A stretch of 64,000 nt of DNA from Phlegmacium glaucopus (GCA_015039465.1 MU130378.1:2298570-2362569); one strand, 5' to 3'; counted from the first letter of the stretch, positions 1 to 11,100 are shown. Numbers and translations are program-made. Notes: generated from the letters alone by a model not told the origin.

Positions 1-1
1 C

Positions 2-2248
2 AAGCGTCAGGATACTGGCAAGGTGAATTCAAGTTCAAGGCAGCCATCTCTTTCACCTCGCCCGAATTATCTGTCAACAACTTCCTCTCATGCTAAATCA
101 ATATCTCCAACTCCTACCCCAGGTACATCAAATGCCTCATCATCACCGATGTTATCTTCGCTTCCGACGTCTGGATCCATAGCTTCCTCCAGAATTACCA
201 ATGGTCTTGCAATCGAATCTAGGTTTCCTTCTCTAGAGGAATTAGACGCTCGATTCGTTCCGTCTGTGCATCTGCTTTATCCCTCTTCTGTCGTTGATGC
301 CAGTCGGAACCTCTCCTCTCAATTGACAAAAAATATAGAAAGTCAACCTCAACGTGTCAACTATATTGGGAATTCAGGAACCGGCGGAAACTTTTTGAAA
401 CCATCGATCAGTCCAAGTACTTCTAATAGCATCAATGGCGTGCGCTCAGAGCAAGTGACGGGGGTCGCGATGCGAGAGCCTAAACAAAGTCGGATGCCTG
501 AAAGCGAGCATTCGAGTAATAAAATCTCACCAAGTGATCCTGAGTATAGCTTGCTATCGCCTCCGAGAGATGGTAAATTTTCATCACGGCCTGTACTTGT
601 CAAGAATCATCGTACGTCAATGTCGATGAAGCCGAGCTTGGACTCAAGTAAAAGTGTGGAAAGTACCGAAAACACATCTTATATCAACCTGGAACCTCCC
701 CAATTACCGCCGCGTCCTTCTCATACCGCCACGCCTCGAGATTGGTTGACTGGTGACGATGATCATGGAGATATGAAAGTCCCTACTGGGAGTACTTCTT
801 CCGAAGTGCCTGTACTGCGTGGTTCTCCGAGCAAACGAGCTTCTTACATCGAGCTGGACCTTGCGGCCAGTGCGGCTGCTCAGCATGTTATTGTTCATGA
901 TCAACCTTCTCAAGAACCTCTGTCTGCGGATTTGTCACCAACGGTCTCCAAGTTCAAGCGTGCCTTCCCAGCTCTTCAAACAATTGACACTCAGGACTTG
1001 AAACCATCGGATCTTGTCGAAAACTGGAGTTCAACGGCGATAAAAGACGCTGACCAAGACTTTTCAAGTGCTGATGAGGAGCCTGAAGATCCAAGAAGTC
1101 TTAGGTCTGCTGCTGCTCTTAAGAAGACTCCTCGAGCGAGGGGCAGACAAAGCTCTGTCCATGACCTCGTCTACCAATATGGAGGCGGGGTTGTTCAAAA
1201 GGAGAAAGAGCATGAACGAGAACGAGTCCTACAGCATGGTCCCGGTGACTACATACCCCAGCAGTCAAAAGTGCGACCTTCAGGGTTAGTCATTCCTACC
1301 AAACCACATATGGATCACAAGACACCATCTCCAACAACCAAACCTCTTGTATCGCCGATCAGGCGATCACCGCAGCCCCATCGATCCTCTTCGCAAGTTA
1401 GTAAGTCGCAGCTCCCTCTAAAAGCCAACAAGTCTCCTACTTCGGGACGATCCCGTCCTCAATCGATGTTTATCTTCCCGTCGAAATCTGTAGACAGCCC
1501 ATCGATACCCTCTCCTGGTTTGGTTCCTCCAGAGGGATCAAGACCGCGTGCTGTCCGTCGAACTTCAATATCAGATATTGTCGAACGGTATGAAGCTATA
1601 GGAGGGACAGCAAAGTTGGCTGGACCACCCTCCCCACTTCCTAAACCGGTGACTACCAAGGCTATGTCGAATCCTGTTGAATCTCGACGTATCCAGAAAC
1701 CATCAATGTCGAGTGGTTCTAGCAATGTCCTTTTATCAAAAGCCTCAATGTCGAGCGATTCTTCTCATTCAAGTATGGGTGACCCTTCCAAATCTCAGTC
1801 AGTCTCAAAGGAACCGCCTCGACAAACTGTGGGCTTGTCGCGAACCCCGACTAAATCACGCAAAAGCTTAGCTCTTGAAAAAGGCGAACTGATACATACC
1901 CAGACAGTAGACAACAGCACACCACGACCTCGAAGAATATCCCGTAAAGCTGAACCATTCGAGCCTGTGGCACCTAAATCAGCAAAAGCGCCGTTTGAAG
2001 CAGAGATATTTACACCTACAACCTCTCTCCGGAAGCCCACGTTATTTGGCACTGATTTGTCGACCTCGAAATCGGAAGATCGTTCACCATCACCGGAGCG
2101 GCCATACCAAGGCGTCGGCAAGCTTATTGATCAGTGGCAGAAAAAATCGGCTGAAGCAGACTCCCAACCTATATTTGCTGGAAAGCGAGCTGGTTTTGTA
2201 CCCAAACGAGTTGGGATTGTGCATGGAGATGACGGGCAAGGTCAATAG
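2..2248 (+). CDS. Ark/NAK-family protein kinase, C-terminal part (gene starts left of window)
   Basis: The reading frame is open to the left edge, and the first ATG-like codon in it is only a GTG, so this is the 3' part of a larger gene. About 748 residues are visible. All are low-complexity, rich in Ser and Pro, with basic patches; no kinase motifs lie inside the window. I recognise it from the FPSLEELDARF motif (near residue 75) and the C-terminal GVGKLIDQWQKK block, which I associate with the long tails of Ark1/Prk1/AAK1-like (NAK) kinases in basidiomycetes. That family phosphorylates endocytic adaptors and actin-patch proteins. The tail ends convergently 142 bp from the copper transporter gene. 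Its last ~245 codons are duplicated in inverted orientation at 27117-27856. The identity rests on the tail alone and could change once the upstream kinase domain is read. Confidence 0.6.
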   Translation, partial: KRQDTGKVNSSSRQPSLSPRPNYLSTTSSHAKSISPTPTPGTSNASSSPMLSSLPTSGSIASSRITNGLAIESRFPSLEELDARFVPSVHLLYPSSVVDASRNLSSQLTKNIESQPQRVNYIGNSGTGGNFLKPSISPSTSNSINGVRSEQVTGVAMREPKQSRMPESEHSSNKISPSDPEYSLLSPPRDGKFSSRPVLVKNHRTSMSMKPSLDSSKSVESTENTSYINLEPPQLPPRPSHTATPRDWLTGDDDHGDMKVPTGSTSSEVPVLRGSPSKRASYIELDLAASAAAQHVIVHDQPSQEPLSADLSPTVSKFKRAFPALQTIDTQDLKPSDLVENWSSTAIKDADQDFSSADEEPEDPRSLRSAAALKKTPRARGRQSSVHDLVYQYGGGVVQKEKEHERERVLQHGPGDYIPQQSKVRPSGLVIPTKPHMDHKTPSPTTKPLVSPIRRSPQPHRSSSQVSKSQLPLKANKSPTSGRSRPQSMFIFPSKSVDSPSIPSPGLVPPEGSRPRAVRRTSISDIVERYEAIGGTAKLAGPPSPLPKPVTTKAMSNPVESRRIQKPSMSSGSSNVLLSKASMSSDSSHSSMGDPSKSQSVSKEPPRQTVGLSRTPTKSRKSLALEKGELIHTQTVDNSTPRPRRISRKAEPFEPVAPKSAKAPFEAEIFTPTTSLRKPTLFGTDLSTSKSEDRSPSPERPYQGVGKLIDQWQKKSAEADSQPIFAGKRAGFVPKRVGIVHGDDGQGQ

Positions 2249-2390
2249 GTATGGTATATATCAAAGCCTCACAGATTGGCTTAATGATATCATTCCATTT
2301 AAGAAATGTATAATGACGAATCGATTATGGACTATTATTTACCGCTTTCCTTGCCACACATCTTAATTATTACATTGCTGTACCTGGTAC

Positions 2391-3349
2391 TCAATCAGAA
2401 TCAGGATCAGAATCAGAATCGGTGGGATCCTTGAACCCCTGCAATGAAGGAGGTTTTGTACATCCTAAGAGCATCTCTCGTGCCAATCCCCTCCCCTTTC
2501 CGACTTCCCAAGCAGAGTTCCCCTGTGCCACGAAATTCCCTTGCACTCGCTCTGTCTCACCAGCCAGCCCAAGTTCCAGCGCGACAGCATCAGCCCGAGC
2601 AATATTGGATTGTGCCGGGTGTATGAAGATATCGTCTGGTTTTGATCTAGATCGGGGTCGTGTTGACAAAAGCGGCCGCGAAAGTATATCACCTCCTCTG
2701 AAACAGTGTCTTTGTCAGGGGTGATAATTTACCTGATAGGTAGAGAAATAAGACGTGCCGAGAGAAAGAGTGAGGCTTTCGAAGGTTATGGAGTTCAATT
2801 GCCAACTGCCCCGTTGACAGTGAAGCAACCTGTAGTATTTAATCTGTACATGTATCTCTTCCATTTTTTTGATTGGACTCACGATAACGAGAACTAGACT
2901 GTCGAAACCCTTTGTTAACCAATGCGAAAAAGGACTAGTTTATCATAATCGACTCACCCTACATGCAAGGTCATCGCAACAAACATATAGCATCTGGGAG
3001 AGTACTCATTGTCAATTGTCCACAATTGTCTCAAGTTCTCAAGTACACAAAATGAAGAGTTCTTACAATCGCAGGAACGTTACAATTGAATATAACCCCG
3101 TTCTCCAGAGAGCAGTATATACAGATGAAAGCCTCAATGCTTGAGGTGCCCATTGCTTGTCAAGGGAGAAGGTTAAAAATCTATGGGTTCGAAATTGATA
3201 CTAAATTTAGCAACGTCTGAAAAATAATAACTTGAATAGACTAACCTTTCCAGCAAACAAATCAAGGTGACCAGGAGACATGCCAATAGAAGGCTCGACG
3301 TAGAGTTTAGAATGATTGAAGAGAAGCGCAGATAAGGCTCAGGGGTCAT
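2391..3349 (-). CDS. Ctr-family copper transporter (copy 1)
   Basis: A small multi-exon membrane protein. Exon 1 begins MTPEPYLRFSS and carries TM1 (about 3320-3250). Later exons give the WRTGLYSIVTFLRL segment, the TM2 motif YMFVAMT containing the Ctr-type MxxxM copper-binding pair, and TM3 (VASLSTGQLAIE). The tail after PHSFSRH is hydrophilic. Family role: trimeric high-affinity Cu(I) channel in the plasma or vacuolar membrane. At least five short introns were inferred, with donors such as GTGAGT and GTAAGA. The start was chosen at the ATG directly before the canonical YLxF segment; an earlier 5' exon is not excluded. The last exon has two acceptors 2 nt apart (exon start 2697 or 2695) that read different C-termini. 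I prefer 2695, which gives an acidic Asp/Ser tail ending at 2391; the other choice stops at 2465. A near-identical inverted copy lies at 26033-26984. Confidence 0.75.
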
Positions 3350-3756
3350 AGCGTTCCGACAAAAAGGAATGACCCCCCAGGAGGGACGATGGGTGGCGGT
3401 AACGGTGATTTTGGTGGGGTTTGTCGCTGATAGACCGTCATTGTCAAAGTCTGAGACCAGATTTGAACTGTTCAATGCATCCAGAGGTCTGAAGGTCTGA
3501 GGCAGCGCTAGTGAGATTCGGGGAAAAAAAGCAGCTCAAGCCCGGGAAAACGAAAATCTGATGCCAGCAAGCACAGTGACTATCATTAGACCTTCAAACA
3601 ATATGTATTGGTCCTAGCTTCAGGCTTCAGTAATTCAGTATGCCAAGGTCCAAATTTACTTGATAAGTATATATGTAGGTGACGGTACAAAGTACTATGT
3701 ATAGTTAGTTTGAGTATACGCCGGAGTCATTCCCGGCTGGTCATACATTAAGCATA
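3350..3756. other. Intergenic, Ctr gene 5' flank and EXO5 3' flank
   Basis: Between the Ctr start and the EXO5 stop, both on the minus strand. It should hold the Ctr promoter and the EXO5 terminator. I saw no recognisable gene. The whole stretch is repeated in inverted orientation at about 25635-26032, so the second Ctr copy has the same upstream region. Confidence 0.5.
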
Positions 3757-6001
3757 TCAACGGTGCACTGTGTTGCTTGGTTCTAAGGCTTTTTGAGCTC
3801 GCCATTCGCAATCATTCGCGTATTCACAGGTGCTGACGACGATTGAGCCGCAAACAAGACAACGACATTCAGAGAAAACTCACAAACACCGCGACGCGTG
3901 TTCCAAAGGTACTCCCTCCGGCTTTCGTTCGCCCCGCCACCATTTAAATATATGAGACAGGTAGCCATCCAGTTCGAGATCATCGTGAAGAAACTCTTTG
4001 CGGCCAACTATTTCGAAGCGGTCAATGCCATTGGGTTCTGGAAGGCTTTGGACTGATCTTGGAAGCGAAGTTGCTCCTGCTAATCGATCAGCTGGAAATC
4101 TTGAGGGTGTCTGACTACTTTTATATACCTGGAAATTTATCTTCCCGATCTGACGGTGGCATCATCGACTGCTGTATTGCCCATTGTAGCTGGGCGTCTT
4201 CGAGGTCGTCTGAAACTGATGATAGACCCGACGGTCGATTATTTGAATTAGCACTTGGCCCTCCGGTCATTAAACTGTTTTCCATACGATTTGATGGACC
4301 TGCAGTGGAACTCTCAGCTCCAATTAATGCGGCGATCTGAACCGGAATATCCTTGGGTGTATTTGCGGTTTCACATTCATCAAGTACGGGGAGGGCAATA
4401 GCTTTGCCTTTCTGCTTTATATCAGGTGCAGGTCTCAATCGATATACCAATTCCAGATTCTCATTAATGCCTTGGATATTAGCTTCCTTGACAAGCTTGT
4501 GCCATGAAGTTACCACATCATCCAAACATGTCGTTTGGAACTCAGTATTGTCTGAGATCAAATTTGCCTGGACAAGAAATTTTGTGGGGAATCGAGAGGA
4601 CGATGCCACTCCTAGTCTTTTCCAAAGCGGCCCAAAATCATAGGGCGGAGACTTCGCTACGAGTTGTGAAAGAAGCCGTCGGTAAAGCATGAGTTGCAAC
4701 CGCCCTGAAAGCGTGTCATGATGAGGGGGGACAGTCCGATACCGTCTTGTCTTATTGTCCATTAAGTAGAGCATAGAAGGTGGATTGACTGCGGAGGGTG
4801 ATGATGTTGGTTCTTCAATGACCATTGTTTCACTGCGATTGGGTGGGTCGAGTACTTTTTCTCGACTCTCTAAGCAAGAGGGAATTACATTCTGTGGGGA
4901 TATGGATCTCGTCCGTGCCTTTTTAGCTTTGGACTTCGAATGGGGTTTATCCAGTGGCCTTTTGGGACTTGCCCTCTCTGGGCTATTTGCAGATACTGGA
5001 GGATAGGGAACTCGTATTACTTCGTCCTGAGGGAAAGCTTATTCAAAAGTTTGAAGCACATTCATATTACCCTCACCACTATACCAACGAGGACCTCGTC
5101 ATGTACGATGCCGAAAACTGGCATTTCACGCTTGTTATAAGCCAAATAAGCGACATCATTATACATAGAGATAAAGATATACCGTAAATCCATCAACTAG
5201 CATACATTTCAGACATGCCAGCATGTTGACAAGCCTGGTGAAACCATTTAGAGGATTCTCCTTATATTGCCAGTAATACCTACCGTAGAGCCCATCTCGT
5301 TTCTTCACTGCTGATGTCGACTTTAAGTTCAACCATTCGAAGCTCCCGCTCTAACTCTTTATGAACTGCCTATAGCATGATGATCATTGAGAATTTCGAA
5401 AGAAAAATAAAATCTGTGACGTACGAGACCTTGCTTGGTTCTTACATCGTTCTTCACAGCAACCGATTTTTCAACAGATATTGTCTTTCCCGATGAGGAA
5501 ACGAAGGATGTGGGTCGTGCGCCGATAGGACGGGACCTTTTCCCTCGTAGTCCATAATCAAATTGGACCTCACACCTGTAAATTTCGGTATTAAAAAGTC
5601 TCATAATCAAAGGAGGTCAAAGAAATCTACCAAGCAGGAGAAACTAAATCGGAAACCGAGAGTATTCTTCTAGAACGAAATTGTTTCAAAGGGGATGGCT
5701 GGGTCGAGCACTCTACCACTTGAAGAGGAGTCGCCCCTCCATCTTCTATTTCAATCTGGATGGAAGGGCAATCTTTGTGTTCGTTTAGTTTGATGGAAAC
5801 CGCAGAGTCCAATTGGGCCAATTCTTCGGGTGTTAGGGAAGATAAGTTGAGTCCACCAATTTCCGACTGGAATGAACTGTCGCCTGTGGCATCATCGCCC
5901 TGCATGTGAGATAGGATGGCGGCATCTATCTGTGCGAAATCTTCCTCAGTAAATTCAGAGAAATCAAACACAGAGTAACTGTCGGAACTTATATCCGACA
6001 T
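3757..6001 (-). CDS. EXO5: Exonuclease V (EXO5/Dem1), intact copy
   Basis: Single-strand DNA exonuclease of the PD-(D/E)XK fold with a Cys-ligated iron-sulfur cluster; in fungi it maintains mitochondrial DNA. I assembled seven exons. The N-terminal part is acidic (residues ~1-125). Then come SPAWCEVQFDYGL (first cluster Cys), VRTKQG, AVHKELERE, EETRWALRLVNML, REMPVFGIV, VGIVDEV (catalytic Asp), LMDNKTRRY (catalytic Asp and Lys) and GYLSHIFKWWRGERKPEGV. The final three Cys lie in RCFTCEYANDCEW, reached through a last intron that splits the Phe codon. Every expected catalytic and cluster residue is present, so the gene looks functional. The start is the ATG at 6001; an in-frame extension to 6157 could add a presequence. 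It lies head to tail with the Ctr gene. A decayed inverted copy is at 23846-25634. Confidence 0.85.
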
Positions 6002-6293
6002 CTTTTGGGTTCTTATTGGTCTCTCGCCAGACTCGCCTGGAACCAGTGCGGTAGGGTAAGATGCAAGCGGCATACGACGGGCGATTGTGTCGCCAATTTG
6101 GGATTTATTATTTATTTCACAGATTGAGCTTGTGAATTTGGGAAGTCGGTGGAACAACCATGATCACAGAATAACTTCAAGGTGCAAAGCACGTTCCAAG
6201 TTCATGACTCACGAGTCGGACGCGCTCCAATGTTTACGATCACGTGCAATTTGTCCATCAGGTGATGAGGACAGGCTTTCTGTGCCAGCCAAC

Positions 6294-6866
6294 TAGCCTT
6301 ACACCTGTTACGGTTGCGATACTGGAAGCCCTCCACTATCAAAGTTTTCATTCTCCGGGGGGTTGCCGGTGGACGGCTTTACATGTGAGCTACGCATCAA
6401 GCGATCAACAAACATTTGGAATTGATAATTTTAAATCTTACATGCTCGCGCTTGCTCTTCTTCTGTGCGAGAATGCTGGAGTCATTGGTACTATGAATGG
6501 GATGGGATAGCAAGGCTGAAAAGCGGGTGTATGTATGTCATTATACCCAACTTCTAGGGGGTTTTGGGTTGGTGTTTCTGGTGTTTCTGGTATAGCTGTT
6601 GTGTTAACAGATATCTCTGACTCTTCCTGAGTATGTTCTTCCATTGCTGGGATATAATGAATAAATCATATATTATTCTTCACTATATTAGAGGCAAAGG
6701 GGAGTCACATGCGACGAGAAATGGCAGCTCAGGGACCGGCATTGTTTCGGAGTCCGAATTTTTTGATAGTGGAGGGCTTCCAGTATGGTAACCGTAACAG
6801 GTACCAGGCGTTATATCGGTGAACGTCGTTCTTCACTGATCATGTGACGACTGGCTGGCGAGGCTA
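6294..6866. mobile_element. 573-bp non-autonomous DNA transposon, Mutator-like, copy 1
   Basis: The element begins TAGCCTTACACC and ends GGCGAGGCTA, and is flanked by a perfect 9-bp target-site duplication CCAGCCAAC (6285-6293 and 6867-6875). A second copy with the same length and, as far as I compared, the same sequence is at 50554-51126 with its own 9-bp duplication. Near the ends lies a longer inverted repeat (ACTGGAAGCCCTCCACTATC at the left, its complement near 6750). The right end carries about 60 extra bases outside it, so the inverted repeats are asymmetric. Nine-bp duplications are the hallmark of Mutator-like elements. No transposase is encoded; the only ORF is a 68-residue minus-strand one (6438-6644) that may be captured sequence. 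It sits upstream of EXO5. Confidence 0.85.
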
Positions 6867-6875
6867 CCAGCCAAC

Positions 6876-7910
6876 CTTCGCCACGCTCTCAACTTTTGAA
6901 CCGTTTCTACACGAAGATGAACGACAAGGCGGCATGGCTTTTCCATCTGCCTATTGCCCTACGTGAAAAATGGGCAAACGAGTTTGAATCGGGCATTGGT
7001 TGCGCCCTCTTGCTGGGTCTGTCCACCAGGCACCTGCAGAGTCCCTTGGACAAAGTATCACCATATAACTGGCTAGACGACAATTTCTGAATAAATGAAG
7101 CCTACTTAGGATGGCGTGTCCCACTTCTCGTCAATTCAAATTGGTGATTAGCCCTTCCATTCATCCCAGCCAGTGAATGCCTTGAGATAGCAATCGGCTG
7201 CTGGTGGTATGCACAACCAAAACTTTCACCTCAGACTCATGCTATCTATTCTGGCACGGATGGAATCTTTGATGCCTTCTTCCACGTGGAAGTTCCGCCA
7301 GTCAACCTGGGCGCCGTCATATGAGGCAGTGTAGATATCGAGATCGCCTTTCATTACTGGCAGAGATAGGCATTGCTATCATATGCACCAAACTCCACCA
7401 AAGATAAGGAGATAAACGCGCGCGCATTCCCAGTCAAGGCGATGTAGGATACAGCAATCAGCGCTTGTTCCTGAAGTCGATCCCAAGGGCTCGAGCAGAG
7501 CACCTCTTCTCTGATTCCGACAATCCAACTAACGGACATAACACTACGCATACACTAGACATCGAAAATCAAAGCAGTTAATATTGTATTCGGAAAGACG
7601 AGTGTGAATGGAACTTTCGGCTTCTATATGAATGTCCTTGTTAGGATCGAGGTATATACGCGTAACGCGTAATCGGCACTGGCAATATGGGCAAAATAGT
7701 CAAAGGAATTCGGCCTCGAGTGCTTACTCTCAGGTTAGACACGGACTGATAAATCAGGGTGGGCAAGTTGCTCGCTAAATTGTGTCAAGCTTGCGGAGAC
7801 TTGCGATGGTCATAGGTGGGTCACCGCAATACCCCGCTCCAAGAATCTACGGATTCTAACGATGGTTGAGATCTTCTGTTCAAGTACAGAGAGTTTGGAT
7901 AGTTTTAACA
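6876..7910. other. Gene-poor stretch with a possible gene remnant
   Basis: No gene is recognised here. Two short ORFs are present: plus strand 6914-7090, and minus strand 7354-7551 followed by an in-frame-looking piece (YDGAQVDWRNF at about 7330-7226). The minus-strand pieces have a coding look but match no family I know and are not joined by a convincing intron. They may be a decayed gene. Confidence 0.2.
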
Positions 7911-7995
7911 TCTCTGTTAGTATATCGGTTAGTACACGCGCCTGTCATTATGATTCAAAACGCGCGAAAGCTGGGTTCGACTCCCAGACAGAGAG
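7911..7995 (+). tRNA. tRNA-Asp (GTC) with a 13-nt intron
   Basis: Acceptor stem TCTCTGT pairs with ACAGAGA. The D arm is GTAT..GTAC. The anticodon stem CGCGC/GCGCG holds a loop beginning CTGTCA, so the anticodon is GTC. Thirteen extra bases follow position 37, the canonical nuclear tRNA intron site. The T arm is CTGGG-TTCGACT-CCCAG. A T5 run about 10 bp downstream fits RNA polymerase III termination. B-box-like GGTTCGACTCC is present. Mature length would be 72 nt before CCA addition. Confidence 0.9.
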
Positions 7996-8233
7996 ATCAA
8001 ATTTTTACCCATTTGCTGCGGTGTTAAACGGAAGCTAAACTCAGAATTGTGGTTTGATCTGATCGTCATCGTGATTATTGTCAGCTTACGCGAAAATTCA
8101 ATTAGAAATGTGGGCTGACTCTGCGGTTATATAAAATGTTTTTCAATTTGTCAAAGATCTTTTGTCTCCCAATGTCCTGAGGATGCATACGCCCGTTATC
8201 CATCTTATGCTTCCTCGTTCACCACCTTTCTTG

Positions 8234-9495
8234 ATGGCCCAGAAGCCCAACGATGAATTAACCAAGTCTACACCACAGGATACTCAAACTTCCATCTTCG
8301 TCTTCATTTCAGCTCATGCTATTAGCTCTCTGGGCTTTGCAGTGGTAGGTGGTTCTTCTGTACATTCAACTTACTCTGGTCAATATTGACTCTTTTTTTT
8401 CTAGAGCCTTCTTGCCATTTGGTTTGGATGGCTTTTACCAACATCCTTAGCACCCTCTGCACCCTCTGAAAAGTCCGAAATAAAGAGCCCACGACCCGTA
8501 ATACCTAGACATCACCGGAGATCAGTATCCTCCTTGACTAGGACTCCTCCAGTCCCTACTCCAGTACGACGGGCCTCTGCGCCTATTGATCTTGCGTCTA
8601 TTCTTGTGCCCCATCATGAGGAGAATATCCCTGATTCTTCAAAACGAGTGTACTTTGCAGACCCTCCGTCTTTCCCAGTCTCTAGACGGAATACCATGCC
8701 GGAACCAAAAAAACCAAACAATTTCCTAGGCGTCTCAATTCTTGCTATTCCTCGTTCTTCTTCCCCTTCACGACCTGAAACGCCACCCAATGCTGCTCTG
8801 GATGAACTAAATGCCCAAGAATCTGATTCGTCCCTATCAAAACCTTCACGCCTCCAAAAGTTAAAGCTTGGTTTCAATCTAAAAACAAATCGTCATCTTC
8901 CAGTCACAGTGGATAAACAGTCCGATAGAGATTCGATTGTTAGCATAGGTTCGTTGTATCCTTTGCCACTTTTTCATGAAGCCATAATTAAATGTTGTTT
9001 CAATTAGATTCAACAGCATCTGAAAAGTCCACCAAACGCACTAGTGGTGGTTTCGTGGCAACTTGGTCAAATTCACGTGCGCCCACAGCTGGGGACGTTA
9101 CTGAATCGGGATTAGCTTCTTCCTCACGATTATCCTTTGCTCGAATATTATCACCTTCTACCCCGGTAACAGCAACTTTAACACCTTCACAGCAGACCGT
9201 CGATGGCCTCCCATCTCACAAGTCCGACCGACGCCGATCATCACCCATTCCACGGACATATCCCTATGGAGCACCCTACTTCGCATCACCGCCGGTCTTG
9301 TTAGACAAGAACAATTACCCCAGTTACCTGAAAACTCTTCCACAATTTGAGGATGAAATCCAATTCTCCTCCGCACGTGCATCCGAAAGGGGCCGGGAAC
9401 CGGCGATAACAAGGGTTGTATTGAATTCTAAGGTTGTTCATAAACGCAGGTCGGCGAGCGAGGACTGGACGGTGCGACCTCCGACTAACTCATGA
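8234..9495 (+). CDS. Hypothetical Ser/Pro-rich protein with one N-terminal membrane segment
   Basis: Three exons: 8234-8344, 8405-8948 and 9008-9495, with clean GT..AG introns that preserve the frame. The first exon is short and polar, then a hydrophobic stretch runs across the first splice junction (FISAHAISSLGFAV joined to SLLAIWFGWLLP), giving one or two membrane segments near residues 20-55. The remaining ~330 residues are disordered and rich in Ser, Pro and Arg, with proline-directed phosphorylation-like sites (SPSRPETPP, RILSPSTP). The C-terminal part contains TYPYGAPYFASPP and ends near RRSASEDW. I do not recognise a family and assign no function. An upstream in-frame ATG at about 8162 would lengthen the N-terminus; I chose the ATG at 8234 because the sequence before it looks non-coding. 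It is followed by the nicotinamidase gene 289 bp downstream on the same strand. Confidence 0.65.
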
Positions 9496-9784
9496 ACCCC
9501 CCACTATCTTTATGATCATCTTTGTAATTTACATAATTTGTGAGTGTATTCACCGTCCATCCTCCGCAGAGCTAACATGTAGTCCAAATATTCACCAGAT
9601 TCAACGCATGGCACATCAATTATTCGCAGGGAACAAACTATTTTCGCAATGTACTTTTTACGCGGTATCGCTTAGCTCTTACATAATTGTTGTTGAAATC
9701 ATGTTAGACCTATATTGCTACCTAGAAATCAATTTTCATTTTTGGGGTTTTCAAAACCAAAATAATCTGTTTCGGTCTACCATC

Positions 9785-10501
9785 ATGAGTACTAATACGA
9801 ATGTTACTATAGCCATTGATGATACCCCAATACCGAGCTTCGTGCCGGCTCTCATCGTCATCGACATGCAGCATGATTTCGTCTACGGATCACTCGCGGT
9901 GCCAGGTGGAGAGACCATCATCAGCACAATCAACGACATCATTTCCCTCCCAGGCTTCAAAGTCAAAATCGCTACCCGAGATTTCCACCCTGATAACCAT
10001 ATTTCTTTTGCCGACACACACCAAAAACCTCTCTTCTCAACAATTCCGATCTTCCACCCCGAAGATATAGAGAGATCAAAAGGAATTGAACAGGTATTAT
10101 GGCCGATCCATTGTGTGGCCAACACTGCCGGAGCCGACTTTGTTGCGAATCTCAAGGCAGATTCTTTCGATGCAATAGTGCATAAAGGCACTCATCCACA
10201 TATTGAATCGTACTCTGCCTTCCGAGATATCTGGAACAAAGGCAAAACGGAGTTGCCTGAGCTACTCTCGCAGAAGCACGTTACCGATATTTTCTTCGTT
10301 GGACTGGCTGGGGATTATTGTGTCAAGTATACTGCGGTAGATGCTTTGGAATATGGGTTTAAGATTTGGTTGGTTACAGATGCGATCAAGAGTATTGCAG
10401 CTGAGGAGCTGACATTGGAAGAGATGAAGCGGAAGGGGGCTAACTTTATTACCTCGGAGGAGTTGAAGCAGAAGATGACTAGTTCAAATCCTATCAACTG
10501 A
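9785..10501 (+). CDS. PNC1: Nicotinamidase (isochorismatase-like hydrolase)
   Basis: Intronless, about 238 residues, matching the usual length of fungal Pnc1. It deamidates nicotinamide to nicotinic acid in the NAD salvage pathway and so relieves nicotinamide inhibition of sirtuins. The catalytic triad is visible: Asp in ALIVIDMQHDF, Lys in AIVHKGTH, and the nucleophilic Cys in GLAGDYCVKYTA. Metal ligands are in TRDFHPDNHISF (Asp, His, His), with the expected Trp-Pro-x-His-Cys (LWPIHCV) substrate-loop motif. The ATG at 9785 gives a normal N-terminus; a much longer in-frame ORF begins at 9434 but its extra sequence is AT-rich and non-conserved. Plus strand, between an unrelated Ser/Pro-rich gene and the convergent pheromone receptor gene. 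Confidence 0.92.
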   Translation: MSTNTNVTIAIDDTPIPSFVPALIVIDMQHDFVYGSLAVPGGETIISTINDIISLPGFKVKIATRDFHPDNHISFADTHQKPLFSTIPIFHPEDIERSKGIEQVLWPIHCVANTAGADFVANLKADSFDAIVHKGTHPHIESYSAFRDIWNKGKTELPELLSQKHVTDIFFVGLAGDYCVKYTAVDALEYGFKIWLVTDAIKSIAAEELTLEEMKRKGANFITSEELKQKMTSSNPIN

Positions 10502-11100
10502 TTTCCACATATGTATTAACATTATCGTCTCACAAGAATTTTTTCCTGCAAGTACCTCGTGTTCTGGTGTTCATTAGTCACAGTAAGCAATGCGAGCGGC
10601 AAAGTCAGAGTAAGGTTAGGAATGATTAATTTCCATGTTGTTACAGCTATCTGCAAAATGCTCTGGCTGTTTCGAAATTATCTAGTCTCCCGTAGTCAGA
10701 CTAATAAAATTCGTAGTCTTTTTTTATTTGTATTGATTGACGACATACTCATATATAGAAATTATCAGGTGTGCGCCATAGTAGATATGACGAATTGGAA
10801 CCAACGTGGAGCAATCCATCGGGATCTGAAAAGGTTACAGACGTTGACCACTGTATATATTGCTATGACATAGTTGTTGTATTCGAGCGAGAAGAGGGGA
10901 GTGTGGAGCTGAAATGCCAACCGCATCATCACTCCCTATGTTTACACCAAATACGGGCACACACAGAAGAAATTTTCGAAATAATACTAGCGGGGGGGTC
11001 TTATCATGAAGGCTACCAGTTTTGATTCCTTCTGATGAGAAAAAATAATTATTTTGAGGGATATTGTACTGCTAAGTATTAAATCAAACCATGGAGGAGT
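10502..11100. other. Intergenic between nicotinamidase and the pheromone receptor
   Basis: 3' flanks of two convergent genes, AT-rich, with only short ORFs. I looked for a pheromone precursor (short ORF ending in Cys-aliphatic-aliphatic-X before a stop) and found none I could support. Confidence 0.4.

Larger units (their letters stand above)
1505..6250. repeat. Inverted duplication, left copy
   Basis: This segment (kinase 3' end, Ctr gene, EXO5 and about 250 bp upstream of EXO5) is repeated in reverse orientation at 23600-27856. The coding and non-coding parts match closely, including introns and intergenic sequence, so it is a DNA-level segmental duplication and not retroposition. The left limit at about 1505 falls inside the kinase coding sequence. 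The right limit is about 45 bp before the transposon at 6294. This left copy has the intact genes and is taken as the source. Confidence 0.9.

Noticed and set aside
2422..2724. Plus-strand ORF over the Ctr 3' end
   Set aside because: Antisense shadow; the minus strand has the conserved transporter exons.
6438..6644. 68-residue ORF inside the Mutator-like element as a transposase
   Set aside because: Far too short, no catalytic motif; the element is non-autonomous.
9434..9784. In-frame upstream extension of the nicotinamidase ORF
   Set aside because: AT-rich, not conserved in the family, overlaps the end of the preceding gene; the ATG at 9785 gives the normal length.
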